From assembly GCA_015222255.1 (NCBI GenBank), contig JADFUX010000015.1, positions 1 through 15,161 of the forward strand: a stretch of 15,161 bases of DNA, given 5' to 3'. Position numbers and translations under genes: made by a program. The stretch's first letter is position 1, and each line of letters starts with the position of its first letter. Under the pieces are notes generated by a model that was not told the origin of the DNA, did not search any database, and saw only the letters and a list, made by a program, of their open reading frames with translations. Source of the DNA: Chloroflexota bacterium (GTDB lineage Bacteria; Chloroflexota; Dehalococcoidia; GIF9; AB-539-J10). Positions 13,261 through 15,161 of this stretch are shown here, piece by piece.

Positions 13261-15006
13261 AACCCGTTTCCGAGCTATCAAGCTCTCTTCCATCTCCGAC
13301 CATAACTCCTTAACCCTCTGCTCAAAAACCTCATCTGCTATATCCTTCATCCTGGATATCTTGTACACCGCGGGAGATGAGCGGATGCTCTCAATACCCG
13401 CTCCAGAATTTAGCATTTCTTGGGCGAGTTCATAGAACCTTATTATAGTCTTGAGCATGAGGCCTGCTTTTGTCGGCGTGCAGTAGGTATCAACTTCATG
13501 ATAAGCGCTTTGTTGGAGAAAGTCCTCCCGTATCATCCTGGCGACGAGTAGCAGTAATTTGTCTCCTTCGGGCAAAGCTTCCGGGCCTACAAGCCTCACA
13601 ATTTCCTCCAGCTCGGCCTCCTGCTGCAATATTCTCAAAGCAGTAGCCCTGGTATCCACCCACCCTGGATCGATCTTGTCCCACCAGTCTTTGACTGCGT
13701 CTGCATAAAGACTATAGCTGGTGAGCCAGCTTATCGCTGGGAAGTGTCTCTTGTTTGCCAGGGAAACGTCCAAGGAGTATAAAGCATCTACTATTCTCAG
13801 CGTATTTTGAGTAACTGGTTCGCTGAAGTCAGCTCCGGGAGGACTTACAGCGCCAGCTACTGTTACTGATCCTCTTCTTTCAGGGCTGCCCAAGCATTTA
13901 ACCATCCCTGCTCTTTCATAGAAAGAGGAAAGCCGTGAACCCATGTACGAAGGGAAGCCCTCCTCCCCAGGCATTTCCTCTAGTCTTCCACCCATTTCCC
14001 TCATAGCTTCAGCCCATCTTGAAGTTGAATCTGCCACCAGCAGAACATCATAACCCATGTCCCTAAAGTACTCAGCCATGGTAATGCCGACGAAAATGCT
14101 CGCTTCGCGAGCCACAACAGGCATGTTAGAAGTGTTAGCTATGAATACTTCCTTCTCTTGCAGTAATCTCCCCGTCTTCGGCTCTCTAAGTTGTCTGAAG
14201 CTGTAGAGGACATCAGCCATCTCGTTGCCCCTTTCGCCACAGCCAACGTAGATGTTCAGATCTGTCTGGGCCCATCTGGCCAACTGCTGCAAGGCAACGG
14301 TTTTTCCAGTGCCGAAGCCTCCCGGTATAGAAGCCTTGCCGCCAAGAGCCAGAGGGAACATATAATCCAAGATTCGCATGCCAGTGGTGAGAAGTCCTGA
14401 AGGATCAAATCTCTGCTTGTAGGGTCTGGGCTTTCTTACTGGCCATTCTTGCATCAGTAGGAGACTCCTTACTTCTCCATCATGCTCCACCCTTGCTACA
14501 GGCTCCTCAACGGTGTACTCACCTTCACGTATCTCCTTCACTGTGCCCTTAATGCCTATGGGAACCATTACCCTGTGTTCTATGAGATTGGTCTCGGGGA
14601 CTGTGCCTATTATGTCCCCTTCGCTGACTGTATCTCCAAGCTTGACCCTGGGTGTGAACTGCCATTTTTTGTCTCGTGCAAGTGCAGGTGCCTTGGCACC
14701 TCGTTTAATGAAGGAACCAGTATCTTCAACCAGGGTAAGTAAAGACTTTTGAAGGCCATCATAAATGGCTCCCACGATCCCTGGGCCTAACTCAGCGCTC
14801 AAGATTCTTCCCGTTCCCCTCACCACCTCGCCGGCTTTTAACCCCAGAGTATCCTCATGAGCTTGAATTATGGCCTTATTTCCTTCCAGTCCTATTATCT
14901 CTCCCACAAGCCCCTCTTCCCCTATCTCGACAATTTCGTAAACCTGGGAGCCTTTCATTTCGTCAGCTATAACTAGTGGGCCGGAAACTCTCCATATTTT
15001 ACCCAT
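13255..15006 (-). CDS. atpA: V-type ATP synthase catalytic subunit A
   Basis: The 583-residue protein is the ATP-hydrolysing or ATP-forming subunit of the V1/A1 sector. It starts MGKIWRVSGPLVIADEM, has the V/A-type non-homologous insert (about 110-190) that F-type beta lacks, P-loop GGFGTGKT (229-236, where G-P-F-G-S-G-K-T is usual), GCGERGNEM (255-263) with the catalytic glutamate, and Walker B VLLVADSTSRW (321-331). MPGEEGFPSYMGSRLSSFYERAG is also typical. AGGAGG lies 8 nt before the ATG, directly next to a REP-like repeat. The sequence does not tell whether protons or sodium ions are moved, because the rotor subunit is outside the window. Confidence 0.96.
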   Translation of the reverse strand: MGKIWRVSGPLVIADEMKGSQVYEIVEIGEEGLVGEIIGLEGNKAIIQAHEDTLGLKAGEVVRGTGRILSAELGPGIVGAIYDGLQKSLLTLVEDTGSFIKRGAKAPALARDKKWQFTPRVKLGDTVSEGDIIGTVPETNLIEHRVMVPIGIKGTVKEIREGEYTVEEPVARVEHDGEVRSLLLMQEWPVRKPRPYKQRFDPSGLLTTGMRILDYMFPLALGGKASIPGGFGTGKTVALQQLARWAQTDLNIYVGCGERGNEMADVLYSFRQLREPKTGRLLQEKEVFIANTSNMPVVAREASIFVGITMAEYFRDMGYDVLLVADSTSRWAEAMREMGGRLEEMPGEEGFPSYMGSRLSSFYERAGMVKCLGSPERRGSVTVAGAVSPPGADFSEPVTQNTLRIVDALYSLDVSLANKRHFPAISWLTSYSLYADAVKDWWDKIDPGWVDTRATALRILQQEAELEEIVRLVGPEALPEGDKLLLLVARMIREDFLQQSAYHEVDTYCTPTKAGLMLKTIIRFYELAQEMLNSGAGIESIRSSPAVYKISRMKDIADEVFEQRVKELWSEMEESLIARKRVP

Positions 15007-15021
15007 GCCTTTCGCCTCCTA

Positions 15022-15060
15022 CTCTCGCGGTCATCGCTTCGTCGCTCCGCTCGCAACGAC
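15022..15060 (-). repeat. REP-like repeat upstream of atpA
   Basis: On the minus strand it opens GTCGTTGCGAGCGGAGCGAC and continues GAAGCGATGAC to CGCGAGAG. GTCGTTGC pairs with GCGATGAC as an 8-bp RNA stem with two G-U pairs. It shares the GTCG-TGCGAGCG-AGCGA core with the copy at 11795-11822. It fills most of the gap between the preceding gene and the atpA ribosome binding site. Confidence 0.6.
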
Positions 15061-15074
15061 AAAGAATCGTCATC

Positions 15075-15161
15075 TCAAATTTCTACATCAAAGCCTATGA
15101 ATTTCTTAGCGTACGCCTTGTAACGTTGTCTAACATCTTGGTATATTGTGCCGAACTTTGA
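15075..15161 (-). CDS. C-terminal end of a V-type ATPase subunit, probably F
   Basis: Only the last 28 codons are in the window, ending IYQDVRQRYKAYAKKFIGFDVEI and TGA at 15075-15077. The position directly before atpA, and an ending of basic helix plus I-G-F-D-type residues, fit subunit F (NtpG/AtpF), which usually precedes A. Another subunit of the operon cannot be excluded from so short a piece. Confidence 0.5.
   Translation of the reverse strand, partial: SKFGTIYQDVRQRYKAYAKKFIGFDVEI

Noticed and set aside
14482..14752. Plus-strand open frames of 79-86 codons inside atpA
   Set aside because: They lie within a strongly conserved gene on the other strand and show no family features.
1..15161. 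CRISPR array, tRNA or rRNA genes
   Set aside because: No regularly spaced repeats or recognisable tRNA/rRNA sequence were seen; a covariance-model scan was not possible here.

Overview
The window reads as chromosome from an anaerobic, moderate-GC bacterium. The best guess is Chloroflexota, class Dehalococcoidia or a close relative. This rests on inference: the clusters rplI-dnaB-dnaD-dnaC-like and yceD-rpmF-fabD-nusB-acpP, a V/A-type rather than F-type ATPase, a DUF2229 fragment and an archaeal-type UPF0216 protein. No rRNA gene is present to fix the taxonomy.

Layout. (1) 1-972: the start of a glycosyltransferase gene leaves the left edge on the minus strand, divergent from a DedA-family membrane protein gene; their predicted promoters overlap around a 10-bp palindrome. 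(2) 973-5478, minus strand: a tight operon rplI > dnaB > dnaD-like > a DnaC-like loader with two AAA+ modules in one chain > a divergent plsY. It supplies a ribosomal protein, the replicative helicase and its probable loading factors, with a lipid gene at the end. Its last gene abuts dedA stop to stop. (3) 5688-7383, minus strand: an M20 amidohydrolase followed by a truncated DUF2229 (acyl-CoA dehydratase activase-related) gene that decays into unrecognised sequence. (4) 7427-9751, plus strand: yceD (DUF177), rpmF, fabD, nusB and acpP. The acpP gene appears to start with CTG behind a perfect Shine-Dalgarno sequence. The promoters of yceD and the M20 gene overlap at their -10 boxes on opposite strands. 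(5) 9752-10714: a decayed junction with the last 46 codons of a cation:proton antiporter (minus strand) and a C-terminal piece of an ISLre2/UPF0236 transposase broken by an in-frame TAA. (6) 10715-15161, minus strand: V-type ATPase genes (end of a subunit, probably F, then A, B and D) followed directly by a UPF0216/DUF61 gene.

Two copies of a REP-like repeat sit in the ATPase operon, one before atpA and one that forms the last codons and stop codon of atpB. No tRNA, rRNA, CRISPR array or convincing rho-independent terminator was seen. The features most worth a second look are the two-module DnaC-like protein, the REP-like sequence forming the end of atpB, the UPF0216 gene attached to the ATPase operon, the CTG-started ACP with a lengthened loop, and the two shared promoter regions. 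None of these amounts to a demonstrated new system.
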